Source of the DNA: Limimaricola pyoseonensis
GTDB lineage: Bacteria > Pseudomonadota > Alphaproteobacteria > Rhodobacterales > Rhodobacteraceae
Assembly (NCBI RefSeq): GCF_900102015.1
Contig: NZ_FNAT01000006.1
Location: forward strand, 62,001 to 126,000
DNA length: 64,000 nt
Direction of reading: 5' to 3'
In this document: in pieces, positions 33,538 through 41,114 of the stretch
How positions within the stretch are numbered: the stretch's first letter is position 1
How the letters are laid out: each line of letters starts with the position of its first letter
Program-made: the position numbers and the translations under genes
Notes under the pieces: generated by a model
The model's input: only the letters and a program-made list of their open reading frames with translations
The model's database searches: none
What the model was told of the DNA's origin: nothing

Positions 33538-35970
33538 TCAGGGCGCGTGACCGTCGACCGCCCGCCCCAGCGACGCGTCCCAGCCGGAGAGGAACTGCTC
33601 GCGCTTCAGCCGGTCGAGATAGGTCAGGAGCCCCGGCCCCAGCCGGATCGGAAGGAAGCTGCCGCGCTGCGCCTCGATCTGGTGCAGGATCGGCGTCTCG
33701 ACGCCCGCGGGCGGGCGGATCGGGATGAGCGGCGTGCGCGTCGCGAGAAGGCCCTGCCCCTCGTCCGACAGCAGGAAAATCATGAACCGCGCGCCGAGGT
33801 CGGGGCGCGGTGCGGCCAGCGGCACGAAGGCCGTCCGGGTCATCACGAGGTTGTAGTCGTCGAGAAAGTGCAGCCCCACCTCGGGCCTGTCCGCCGCGAA
33901 GGCCGCGGCGTAGGAGCCGATGACGTTGACTGCGAAGGCGATCTCCTCCTCGGCCGTGGCCTCGACCATCTGCGCGGTGCAGCAGAAACTGCGCAGGTCG
34001 GCGCGCCCGAAGGCCTCGGCCAGGCGCTGCGCCTGCGGACCCTGGATCGCGTCCTGCGTCGCGAAGAGATAGCCGATCCCCGATCCGCGCAGGTCGTAGC
34101 CGCCGATCCGGCCCGAAAGCCGGGCCTCGTTGTCGCGCACGAAGCTCGCGAGGTCGCGATGGCTGCGCGGCAGCTCGTCCTCGGCGAGACGCCTGCGGTC
34201 GTAGACGATGGCGGCCGGCTCGAAGGTGAAGCCGAAGAGCTCCGAGCGCCACGCCGCCCAGTCGGGCGGGCGCAGCTCGTTTGGCAGGTCCAGCCGGCGT
34301 GCCAGCCCGCGATTGACGAGGTCGACCTGCAGGTCCATGGCCGATGAGATCACCAGGTCCGGCATCGCGCCCGGCGCGACGTCGAGCAGCGCCCGGTGCA
34401 GCGTCAGGGTCTGGAACTCGCTGTAGCTCACGCTGAGGCCCGGGTTGCGCGCCTCGAAGGCGGCGATCAGCGGCGCCATGGCCGGGCCGTCCGTGGCGCT
34501 GAAGATGTTCAGCGTCTCGGCGCGCGCGGCGGGCGGCGCGAGCGCGGCGGCCCAGACCCCGAAGAGCAGCAGCGCCATCAGCCGGGGAAAGGCCAGCGCC
34601 GCCCGCAGCCCGCCGAGCCTTGAGCGGCCAAGCTCCAGCCGCCCGCCATGGCCCTCGGCCACCGCCCCGACGATCGACAGGCCGAGCCCCGAGCCCGCCG
34701 TCTCGCGCGAGATCGAGGTGAAGCGCTGCGTCGCGCGTGGCAGGTCGGCCTCGGCGATGCCCGGCCCGGCATCCTCGACGCTCAGCACGACCTCGGTGCC
34801 CGCCTCCGCCAGCCGGACCACGACCGTGTTCTCCGCCGGGCCGTGCCGGACCGCGTTGTCGATCAGGTTGCGCAGCGCCTCGCGGATCGACACCGGGTCG
34901 CCGGCGATCCGGTCGCCGCCTTCGCCCAGCCCCTCGTCCTCGAAGCTGAGCGCGAGGCGCCGCAGCCGGCTGTCGCGCAGCATCTCGGCCAGCGTGTCGC
35001 GCACCAGCGGCCGCAGGGCGAGCGGCGCGAGGCTGCCGCGGTCGGAGCGGTGGATCACCATGGCGTTGGCCAGAAGCTGGTTGGTCAGCCGCACGGTGCG
35101 CTGCGCCTGCCGGTCGGCCTTGAGCACGCGGGCCCGCATCTCGTCGTAGCCGGTGGCGTCGGAGGCGAGCGACAGGTGCCCCTGCAACGCCGAGAGCGAG
35201 GTGCGGGTCTGGTGCGCCACGTCGGCGATGAAGCTCTCGGTCAGGGCGCGGCTCTGGCCGAGGCGCGAGATGAAGCCGTTGATCGCGTCGAACAGCCCGC
35301 GGATCTCGCGCGGAGGCCGCCCCTCGACCCGCGACAGGTCGGCCGGCTCGCGGTGGCGCAGCGCCCGCTCGATCTGGCGCAGCGGCGCGAGCGAGCGGCG
35401 GATCGCCAGCCAGACGAAGCCGAGCCCGATCAGCGAGACCACGGCCAGCCCCGCCATGCCGTTGAGAAACAGCGACCACTGCTGCGCGCGCCGCGCCTCG
35501 ACGGTCTGGCCGACCTGCACGCCGACCCATTCGCGCCCCTCGGGCGCGGTCAGGCGGCGGCCCTGCGACACCAGCCGGAACGGCGTGCCGTCGATCTCGG
35601 CGTCGTAGAAATGCGGCGCGTCGTCGAGCGCCCGGCCCGGCTCGGGCAGCGCCGCCGTGCCGGTGATCTCGCCGCGGCTCGGCGAGAAGACCCGGTAGGC
35701 GACCCGGTCGTCGGGGTTGAGCGCGAGGATCTCCATCGCCGAATGCGGCAGGTCGACCGTCGGCCCCTCGGCCGCGAATGAGGTCCGCTCGAGGATCGCC
35801 AGCGCCGCCCCGGCCAGCAGCAGGTCGTAGGTGCGGTTCGCAGCACCCCGCGCATAGGCCCAGAGCAAGAGCGAGATCAGCAGCAGCAGCACCGCGAAGC
35901 CCGCCGCCATCGAGGCCAGCAGCCGTCGCTGCAGCGAGCGGCCGCCCGGCTCAGTCGTCATCGGCGACAT
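33538..35970 (-). CDS. Sensor histidine kinase (TctE-like) fused to a periplasmic substrate-binding protein
   Basis: One uninterrupted 810-aa frame. Residues 1-461 form a membrane histidine kinase: helix 1 (about 21-39), periplasmic domain, helix 2 (about 170-190), phospho-acceptor His253 (VAHQTRT), N-box NLIDNAVRHG (368-377), DAGPGI (400-405) and GSGLGLS (426-432). The frame continues into a third hydrophobic segment (464-480, LMALLLFGVWAAALAPP) with a signal-peptidase-like ARA-E site (482-485), then a binding protein resembling the Fe3+/AfuA-type family (486-810). Topology is consistent: kinase inside, binding domain outside. It overlaps the response-regulator gene by 20 bp. An internal ATG at 34578 could give a separate binding protein, but it lacks a ribosome site. 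The likely ligand is a tricarboxylate. Confidence 0.88.
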   Translation of the reverse strand: MSPMTTEPGGRSLQRRLLASMAAGFAVLLLLISLLLWAYARGAANRTYDLLLAGAALAILERTSFAAEGPTVDLPHSAMEILALNPDDRVAYRVFSPSRGEITGTAALPEPGRALDDAPHFYDAEIDGTPFRLVSQGRRLTAPEGREWVGVQVGQTVEARRAQQWSLFLNGMAGLAVVSLIGLGFVWLAIRRSLAPLRQIERALRHREPADLSRVEGRPPREIRGLFDAINGFISRLGQSRALTESFIADVAHQTRTSLSALQGHLSLASDATGYDEMRARVLKADRQAQRTVRLTNQLLANAMVIHRSDRGSLAPLALRPLVRDTLAEMLRDSRLRRLALSFEDEGLGEGGDRIAGDPVSIREALRNLIDNAVRHGPAENTVVVRLAEAGTEVVLSVEDAGPGIAEADLPRATQRFTSISRETAGSGLGLSIVGAVAEGHGGRLELGRSRLGGLRAALAFPRLMALLLFGVWAAALAPPAARAETLNIFSATDGPAMAPLIAAFEARNPGLSVSYSEFQTLTLHRALLDVAPGAMPDLVISSAMDLQVDLVNRGLARRLDLPNELRPPDWAAWRSELFGFTFEPAAIVYDRRRLAEDELPRSHRDLASFVRDNEARLSGRIGGYDLRGSGIGYLFATQDAIQGPQAQRLAEAFGRADLRSFCCTAQMVEATAEEEIAFAVNVIGSYAAAFAADRPEVGLHFLDDYNLVMTRTAFVPLAAPRPDLGARFMIFLLSDEGQGLLATRTPLIPIRPPAGVETPILHQIEAQRGSFLPIRLGPGLLTYLDRLKREQFLSGWDASLGRAVDGHAP

Positions 35971-36625
35971 AGGCCATGTAGCCGAGGCCGCGTGCGGTCT
36001 TGATCACCAATGGCGTGCCCTCGAGCCTGCGGCGCAGCCGGGTCACCAGCTGCTCGACCGCGTTCAGGCTCGGCGTCTCCTCGAAGGTGTAGAGCCGGTC
36101 GGCCACCTCCTCCTTGGTCAGCATCCGGCCCATGTTGTCGATCAGGATCTCGAGCAGCTGGATCTCGCGCGCCCGAAGCTGCGCGTCGCGGCCATGGATC
36201 GTCGCGCGCTTGGCGGCGCGGTCGAAGCTCAGCGGCCCGGCGGCGAAGAGGTTGCTGGCGCTGCCGGCGCGGCGTCGGGCGAGCACCCGGCAGCGGGCCG
36301 AGAGCTCGCGGAAATCGACCGGCTTGACCATGTAGTCGTCGGCCCCGGCATCCAGCCCGATCACCCGGTCGTCGATCTGGCTGCGCGCGGTCAGGATCAT
36401 CACCGGCGTGTCGTCTCCGCGCGAGCGCAGCGAGCGCAGCACCTCGTAGCCGCTGCGGCCCGGCAGGTTGACGTCGAGCAGCACGATGTCGAAGCCGGCG
36501 TGGCGCAAGAGCGCGTTGGCCTCCTCGCCGTCGCGCTCGCGGTCGACCGAATGCCCCTCGGCCCGGAGCCGATCCATGATCGTCTCCGCCAGGTCGTCGT
36601 TGTCCTCCACCAGAAGCATCCGCAT
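35951..36625 (-). CDS. tctD: Response regulator, OmpR/TctD family
   Basis: A 224-aa regulator: receiver domain (1 to about 118) with acidic pocket VEDNDD, phospho-acceptor Asp in VLLDVNLPG (about 51), and Lys in MVKPVDF; then a winged-helix DNA-binding domain (about 128-220) ending VIKTARGLGYMA. It is divergent from tctC and upstream of the kinase gene, which it overlaps by 20 bp. TctD-like regulators activate tricarboxylate transporter genes after phosphorylation by TctE. Four direct half-sites at an 11-bp period lie in the shared upstream region (36678-36715), the spacing used by OmpR-type dimers. Confidence 0.92.
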   Translation of the reverse strand: MRMLLVEDNDDLAETIMDRLRAEGHSVDRERDGEEANALLRHAGFDIVLLDVNLPGRSGYEVLRSLRSRGDDTPVMILTARSQIDDRVIGLDAGADDYMVKPVDFRELSARCRVLARRRAGSASNLFAAGPLSFDRAAKRATIHGRDAQLRAREIQLLEILIDNMGRMLTKEEVADRLYTFEETPSLNAVEQLVTRLRRRLEGTPLVIKTARGLGYMAYVADDD

Positions 36626-36677
36626 GGCGCGACGATAGCCGCCCCGCGCCGCCGCGAGAAGCCGCGCCGCACCCGTG

Positions 36678-36715
36678 TCAGCCTCCGGTCAGCTTCGCGT
36701 CAGGGCCCGCTCAGC
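36678..36715. promoter_or_regulatory. Tandem half-sites for the TctD-like regulator
   Basis: Four direct repeats, TCAGC (36678), TCAGC (36689), TCAGG (36700), TCAGC (36711), begin exactly every 11 bp. They lie between the divergent regulator (start 36625) and tctC (start 36788). Direct half-sites spaced by one helical turn on the same DNA face are the norm for OmpR/PhoB-type regulators. Confidence 0.65.
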
Positions 36716-36787
36716 GATCCGCGCGCATGGTGGCGCCGTCCGGGGAGAGGACCCCGCGACGACAAGGTTCCGAGGGAGGACAACCGA

Positions 36788-37759
36788 ATGACTCTTGCCC
36801 GCATCGGCACGGCGCTCGCCGTGGCCATGAGCGTCGCCGCGCCCGCGCTCGCCCAGAGCGACATCCGCACCCCCGAATGCGTGGCCCCCGCCAACCCCGG
36901 CGGCGGCTTCGACCTGACCTGCCGCGTCGCCCAGAAGGGCCTCGAGCCGCATCTGACGGCGCCGATGCAGGTCACCTTCATGCCCGGCGGCATCGGCGCC
37001 GTGGCCTACAACATGTTCAACACCACCCGCACCGACGACGCCTCGGCCATCGTCGCCTTCTCGACCGGCTCGCTTCTGAACATCGTCACCGGCAAGTACG
37101 GCGCCTTCACCGAGCAGGACGTGCGCTGGGTCGCCACCGCCGGGGCCGATTTCGGCGCCGTCGTGGTGCGCGCCGACAGCGAGTACCAGGACCTCGCCGG
37201 GCTGATGGCCGATCTCGGCTCCGACCCGGCCAGCGTCGTGGTCGGTGCCGGGGGCTCGGTCGGCTCGCAGGACTGGATGAAGGGCGCCCTGCTGATCCGC
37301 GAGACCGGCGGCGCGCCGATGGACATGCGCTACGTCGCCTTCGACGGCGGCGGCGACGCGATCGCGGCGCTGCTCGGCGGCTCGATCGAGGTCTATCTGG
37401 GCGATGTCGGCGAGATGGTCTCGCATCTCGAAAGCGGCCAGATGCGCATCCTCGGGGTGATGTCGCCCGAGCGGCTCGACGAGCCCTTCGCCGAGATCCC
37501 GACCGCGATCGAGCAGGGCTTCGACCTCGAATGGACGATCCTGCGCGGCTTCTACATGGGCGGCGAGACCTCCGACGCAGACTACGCCAAGTGGGTCGAC
37601 GCCTTCGAGGCGGCCTACGCGACGCCGGAATGGGCCGAGGTCCAGAAGGCGCAAGGCCTGCTGCCGCTGAACCTCGCCGGGGCCGAGCTGGAGGCCGCCA
37701 TCGCCGACAGCGTCGCGCGGCTGAGTGGCGTCGCTTCCGAGGCCGGCCTGATCAACTGA
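36788..37759 (+). CDS. tctC: Tripartite tricarboxylate transporter substrate-binding protein
   Basis: A 323-aa periplasmic receptor of the TctC/Bug family. Signal peptide about 1-22 (IGTALAVAMSVAAPALAQ). Family features: ECVAPANPGGGFDLTCR near the start (the ligand-carboxylate loop), PGGIGAVAYN, and VGAGGSVGSQDWM in the second lobe. GGGAGGACAACCGA precedes the ATG at 36788; the open frame continues upstream only as a shadow of the response-regulator gene. Bug proteins bind citrate, other carboxylates or aromatic acids; the ligand here is not readable. It is followed by a strong hairpin, then tctB and tctA. Confidence 0.92.
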   Translation: MTLARIGTALAVAMSVAAPALAQSDIRTPECVAPANPGGGFDLTCRVAQKGLEPHLTAPMQVTFMPGGIGAVAYNMFNTTRTDDASAIVAFSTGSLLNIVTGKYGAFTEQDVRWVATAGADFGAVVVRADSEYQDLAGLMADLGSDPASVVVGAGGSVGSQDWMKGALLIRETGGAPMDMRYVAFDGGGDAIAALLGGSIEVYLGDVGEMVSHLESGQMRILGVMSPERLDEPFAEIPTAIEQGFDLEWTILRGFYMGGETSDADYAKWVDAFEAAYATPEWAEVQKAQGLLPLNLAGAELEAAIADSVARLSGVASEAGLIN

Positions 37760-37773
37760 GTTCCTCCCCGGAA

Positions 37774-37801
37774 CGGGGGCCGGTCTCCGGATCGGCCCCC
37801 G
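37774..37801 (+). other. Intercistronic stem-loop after tctC
   Basis: Perfect 9-bp stem CGGGGGCCG/CGGCCCCCG (37774-37782 with 37793-37801) with a 10-nt loop, 14 nt after the tctC stop and 38 nt before tctB. No T-run follows. Same position as the hairpins after the other binding-protein genes. Confidence 0.78.
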
Positions 37802-37839
37802 ACCCCTTCCAGTCACCCCGCAACGAAGAGGAGGCCCCG

Positions 37840-38316
37840 ATGGCCGACCGGATCTTCGCCGGGGTGCTTCTGGCCGTGACCATGGCCTATGCGGCCATCG
37901 CCTTCACCGCCATCAGCGCCCCGTTCCAATACGACCCCCTCGGCCCCGAGAGCTGGCCGCGCATCCTTGCCGTCGTCGCGCTCGCCTGCATCGCGGGCAT
38001 CCTGTGGAAGCCCGACACCGAGGCGCTCGGCATCGCCCGGCAGGTCTGGTTCCGCCTCGCCGCCACCGTGCTCGCGCTGATCGCCTATGCCGAGCTCTAC
38101 GAGCCGCTGGGCTTCGTGGTCGCGACCTTCCTCTACGGCACCGTCATGGCGCTGATGCTCGGCGCGCCGCGGCTGCGGGCCGCCGGCTTCGGCCTTGCCG
38201 CCGGGATCATCGGCTATCTGGTCTGCGCCAGCCTGCTCGGGCTGAACCTGCCGCTGGGCGAGCTGGTCGAGGCCGCTTTCACCGAGACCGAAACCGCAAC
38301 CGAGGAGGAAGGCTGA
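37840..38316 (+). CDS. tctB: Tripartite tricarboxylate transporter small membrane subunit
   Basis: A 158-aa protein with four hydrophobic segments: FAGVLLAVTMAYAAIAF, ILAVVALACIAGIL, LAATVLALIAYAELY with PLGFVVATFLYG, and AAGFGLAAGIIGYLVC. The PRILAVV and EPLGFVVAT segments are recurrent in TctB. The ATG at 37840 follows AAGAGGAGG; the longer open frame upstream is a shadow of tctC. Its stop shares a base with the tctA start, indicating coupled translation. It forms the membrane complex with TctA. Confidence 0.88.
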   Translation: MADRIFAGVLLAVTMAYAAIAFTAISAPFQYDPLGPESWPRILAVVALACIAGILWKPDTEALGIARQVWFRLAATVLALIAYAELYEPLGFVVATFLYGTVMALMLGAPRLRAAGFGLAAGIIGYLVCASLLGLNLPLGELVEAAFTETETATEEEG

Positions 38317-39839
38317 TGGACGCCGTTCTCTCGGGTCTCGCGACCGGCTTCGCCGTCGCCCTCGACCCGTTCAACCTGATGCTGGTCCTTCTGGGCTGCT
38401 TCTTCGGCACGCTGATCGGCGCTCTGCCGGGCATCGGCCCGATCAACGGCGTGGCGATCCTGCTGCCGATCGCCTACGGCCTCGGCTTCCCGCCGGAATC
38501 GGCGCTGATCCTGCTCGCCGGCATCTATTACGGCGCCGAGTACGGCGGCCGGATCTCGTCGATCCTGCTCAACGTGCCGGGCGACGCCGGCGCGGTGATG
38601 ACCACGCTCGACGGCAACCCGATGGCCCGCAACGGCGAGGCCGGTCGCGCGCTGTCGCTCTCGGCCGTGGCGAGCTTCGCCGGCGGCACCTTCGCGGTGG
38701 TGCTGATGTCGCTCTTCGCGCCGCTGCTCGCCACCTTCGCGGTGACCTTCTCGCCGGCCGACTACGTCGCGCTGATGGTCTTCGCCTTCGCGTCGCTGGC
38801 CTCTCTGGTCGGCAAGAACCCGACCAAGACGCTGCTCGGCGCGGTGATCGGCCTGATGCTCGCCACCATCGGCATCGACGCCAACACCGGCGTGGCGCGC
38901 TACACCTTCGGCATCCCCGACATCCTCGCCGGCATCGACTTCCTGATCGTCGTGGTGGGCCTGTTCGGCATGGCCGAACTGCTGACCCTGGTCGAGCAGC
39001 AGGTCTCGGGCAAGCTCAGGACCCTGCCGGTCGACAGCAGCTTCGTGCGGATGACCGACCTCGCCAGGACCAAGTGGACGATCCTGCGCTGCTCGGTCAT
39101 CGGCTTCTTCATCGGCATCCTGCCCGGCACCGGCGCCTCGGTCGCCTCGGCCGTGGCCTACGGCACCGAGAAGCGGATCTCCGACACCGAGGGCACCTTC
39201 GGCAAGGGCGACATGCGCGGCCTCGCCGCGCCCGAGGCGGCCAACAATGCCGCCGCCGGCGGCGCCATGGTGCCGATGCTGACGCTGGGCATCCCCGGCT
39301 CGGGCACCACCGCGATCCTGCTGGGCGCGCTTTTGATGTTCAACATCCAGCCCGGCCCGATGATGTTCGCGCAGCGGCCCGAGATCGCCTGGGGCCTGAT
39401 CGCCTCGATGTATCTCGGCAACGTGGCGCTTCTAGTCATCAACCTGCCGCTGGTCGGGCTGTTCGCGCGGATGCTGACCATCCCGCAGCACTACCTGACG
39501 CCACTGATCGCGATCCTCGCCTTCATCGGTATCTACACCATCGTCGGCAACCCGTTCGACCTGCTGCTGATCACCGGTCTCGGCCTGTTCGGCTGGTTCC
39601 TGCGCAAGCTCGACTTCTCGCTGGCGCCGGTGATCCTCGGCTTCGTGCTGGGCGGGCTGTTCGAGAACAACCTGCGCCGGGCGCTGTCGATCTCGGGCGG
39701 CGACTGGGGCATCCTCGTCGCCGACTGGAAGAGCCTGACGCTCTACGGCCTCGCCGTGCTGGTGGTGGTGCTGCCGATCTGGCTCGCGCGCCGCAACCGG
39801 CCGCGCCCCGAGGGCGCCCCGGTCGGCGCCGGGAACTGA
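38316..39839 (+). CDS. tctA: Tripartite tricarboxylate transporter large permease
   Basis: A 507-aa permease with about 12 hydrophobic segments. Characteristic TctA signatures: GALPGIGPINGVAILLP near residues 33-50, YYGAEYGGRISSILLN near 70, the repeat-related GILPGTGASVASAVAYG near 270, and APEAANNAAAGGAMVPML followed by LGIPGSGTTA. These two glycine/proline motifs line the transport site in the inverted repeats. It overlaps tctB by one base and precedes an AbrB-like gene by 7 bp. With TctB and TctC it imports a di- or tricarboxylate using the ion gradient. Confidence 0.95.
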   Translation: MDAVLSGLATGFAVALDPFNLMLVLLGCFFGTLIGALPGIGPINGVAILLPIAYGLGFPPESALILLAGIYYGAEYGGRISSILLNVPGDAGAVMTTLDGNPMARNGEAGRALSLSAVASFAGGTFAVVLMSLFAPLLATFAVTFSPADYVALMVFAFASLASLVGKNPTKTLLGAVIGLMLATIGIDANTGVARYTFGIPDILAGIDFLIVVVGLFGMAELLTLVEQQVSGKLRTLPVDSSFVRMTDLARTKWTILRCSVIGFFIGILPGTGASVASAVAYGTEKRISDTEGTFGKGDMRGLAAPEAANNAAAGGAMVPMLTLGIPGSGTTAILLGALLMFNIQPGPMMFAQRPEIAWGLIASMYLGNVALLVINLPLVGLFARMLTIPQHYLTPLIAILAFIGIYTIVGNPFDLLLITGLGLFGWFLRKLDFSLAPVILGFVLGGLFENNLRRALSISGGDWGILVADWKSLTLYGLAVLVVVLPIWLARRNRPRPEGAPVGAGN

Positions 39840-39846
39840 GCCCGGC

Positions 39847-40884
39847 ATGCCGGCCATCCACAGGATCCGGCCGCACCTCGCGGCGGCCGGTCTGGGCCTC
39901 GGGGGGGCGGCGGTCGCCGCCCTCCTCGGCGTTCCGGCCGGGCCGCTGATCGGCGCGACCCTCGCGGTCGCGGCGGCGGCGGCGCTGCGCCTCAGGCTCG
40001 CCGTCGCGCCGCGCCTGCGCGACCTCGCCTTCGCGCTGATCGGCGTGTCGCTCGGGGCCGGGGTCGACGCGGATATCCTCGCGCAGCTCCCGGCCTGGTC
40101 GGTCAGCCTCGCGCTCCTCGCCGTGGCGCTGGTGGCGACGGTGCTGACCGGCCGGCTGCTGCTGACGCGGCTGTTCGGCCATGACGGCGACACGGCGGTG
40201 CTGGCCAGCTCGCCCGGCACCATGTCGAACGCCATCGCCATCGCGCTCGACGGGCGCGGCGACGCCACGGCGGTGATGGCGCTGCAACTGATGCGGCTGC
40301 TGATCCTGGTGATGCTGGTGCCGCCGCTGGCCATCGCGCTCGACGCGCCGCAGGCCGGTACCGCCCCGTCCCCCGACATGCCGCTGCCGATGCTCGCGGC
40401 GCTGGTCCTGCTCGCGCTCGGCCTCGGCCGGCTCGGCGCGCGGCGCGGCATCCCGGCGGCCTGCCTGCTCGGCGGCATGCTGGTCAGCGCAGGGAGCCAT
40501 GTCTCGGGGCTGGCCACGGGCACCGCGCCGGGCTGGGCGATCTTCCTCGGCTTCGCGATCACCGGCACCGTGCTCGGCACGCGGCTCTCCTCGGTCAAGC
40601 CGAAGGCGCTGTGGAGCCTGTCGGGCGCGGGCGCCGCGGTGGTCGCCACCGCGCTCGGCCTGTCGCTCGGCTTCGCCTTCATCGCGCATCTGCTGACCGG
40701 GCTGCCCTTCGGCCAACTCTGGGTCGCCTACGCGCCGGGCGGCGTCGAGGCCATGGCCGCGATCGGCCTCGCGCTCGGCTACGACCCGGCCTTCGTCGCC
40801 GCGCATCATTTCGCCCGGATCCTGATTCTCGTGGGCCTGATGCCGATCCTGCTTGGAAAACAAAGCCGTAAGCCCGCTTCCTGA
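39847..40884 (+). CDS. AbrB-family membrane protein
   Basis: A 345-aa integral membrane protein made of about ten hydrophobic helices in two homologous halves, the pattern of the AbrB (ammonia-monooxygenase-regulator-like) family: LGVPAGPLIGATLAVA in the first half with SPGTMSNAIAIA, and FGQLWVAYAPGGVEAMAAIGLALG in the second. The paired PG-(T/G)-(M/V)-(S/E) segments resemble the membrane-facing motifs of transporters. Its function is not established; the gene often accompanies carboxylate transporters, and here it lies 7 bp after tctA. It may add an efflux or accessory route for the same substrate. Confidence 0.85.
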   Translation: MPAIHRIRPHLAAAGLGLGGAAVAALLGVPAGPLIGATLAVAAAAALRLRLAVAPRLRDLAFALIGVSLGAGVDADILAQLPAWSVSLALLAVALVATVLTGRLLLTRLFGHDGDTAVLASSPGTMSNAIAIALDGRGDATAVMALQLMRLLILVMLVPPLAIALDAPQAGTAPSPDMPLPMLAALVLLALGLGRLGARRGIPAACLLGGMLVSAGSHVSGLATGTAPGWAIFLGFAITGTVLGTRLSSVKPKALWSLSGAGAAVVATALGLSLGFAFIAHLLTGLPFGQLWVAYAPGGVEAMAAIGLALGYDPAFVAAHHFARILILVGLMPILLGKQSRKPAS

Positions 40885-40901
40885 GGTATCGCCCGAAGAC
40901 C

Positions 40902-40916
40902 GGCCGCGCGGCGGCC
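40902..40916 (+). terminator. Possible terminator-like hairpin after the tct operon
   Basis: GGCCGC-GCG-GCGGCC, a perfect 6-bp stem, 17 nt after the AbrB-family stop. No T-run, so termination is uncertain. Confidence 0.35.
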
Positions 40917-41011
40917 TCACGCCCCGAACCGCCGGGCGGCCGGACCCGAACCTTCACCGGCCGGTCGCCCTGCACATGCAGGCATTGCCCAATATCGAGG
41001 CTCTTCAATCA

Positions 41012-41024
41012 ATTGCCGGGCAAT
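41012..41024. promoter_or_regulatory. Palindrome upstream of the Anbu cluster
   Basis: ATTGCC-G-GGCAAT, a perfect 13-bp palindrome, 91 bp before the ATP-grasp gene. Another ATTGCCC at 40984-40990 lies about 28 bp upstream in direct orientation with its left arm. It lies in the less GC-rich part of the 230-bp intergenic region and could be an operator, but no local regulator gene is available to pair with it. Confidence 0.4.
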
Positions 41025-41114
41025 CTGCAGGCAGGCGGACGCGAAGCCGTGCCATTCGGAGCCGGGACGACGCAGGGTATTTGGCGAAACCGACTTCCGT
41101 CGTAACGTCAAGAC

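Noticed and set aside
34540-34620. Frameshift or gene boundary inside the kinase/binding-protein fusion
   Set aside because: The reading frame is continuous and the internal ATG (34578) has no Shine-Dalgarno sequence; the hydrophobic joint is topologically sensible. I keep the fusion reading.
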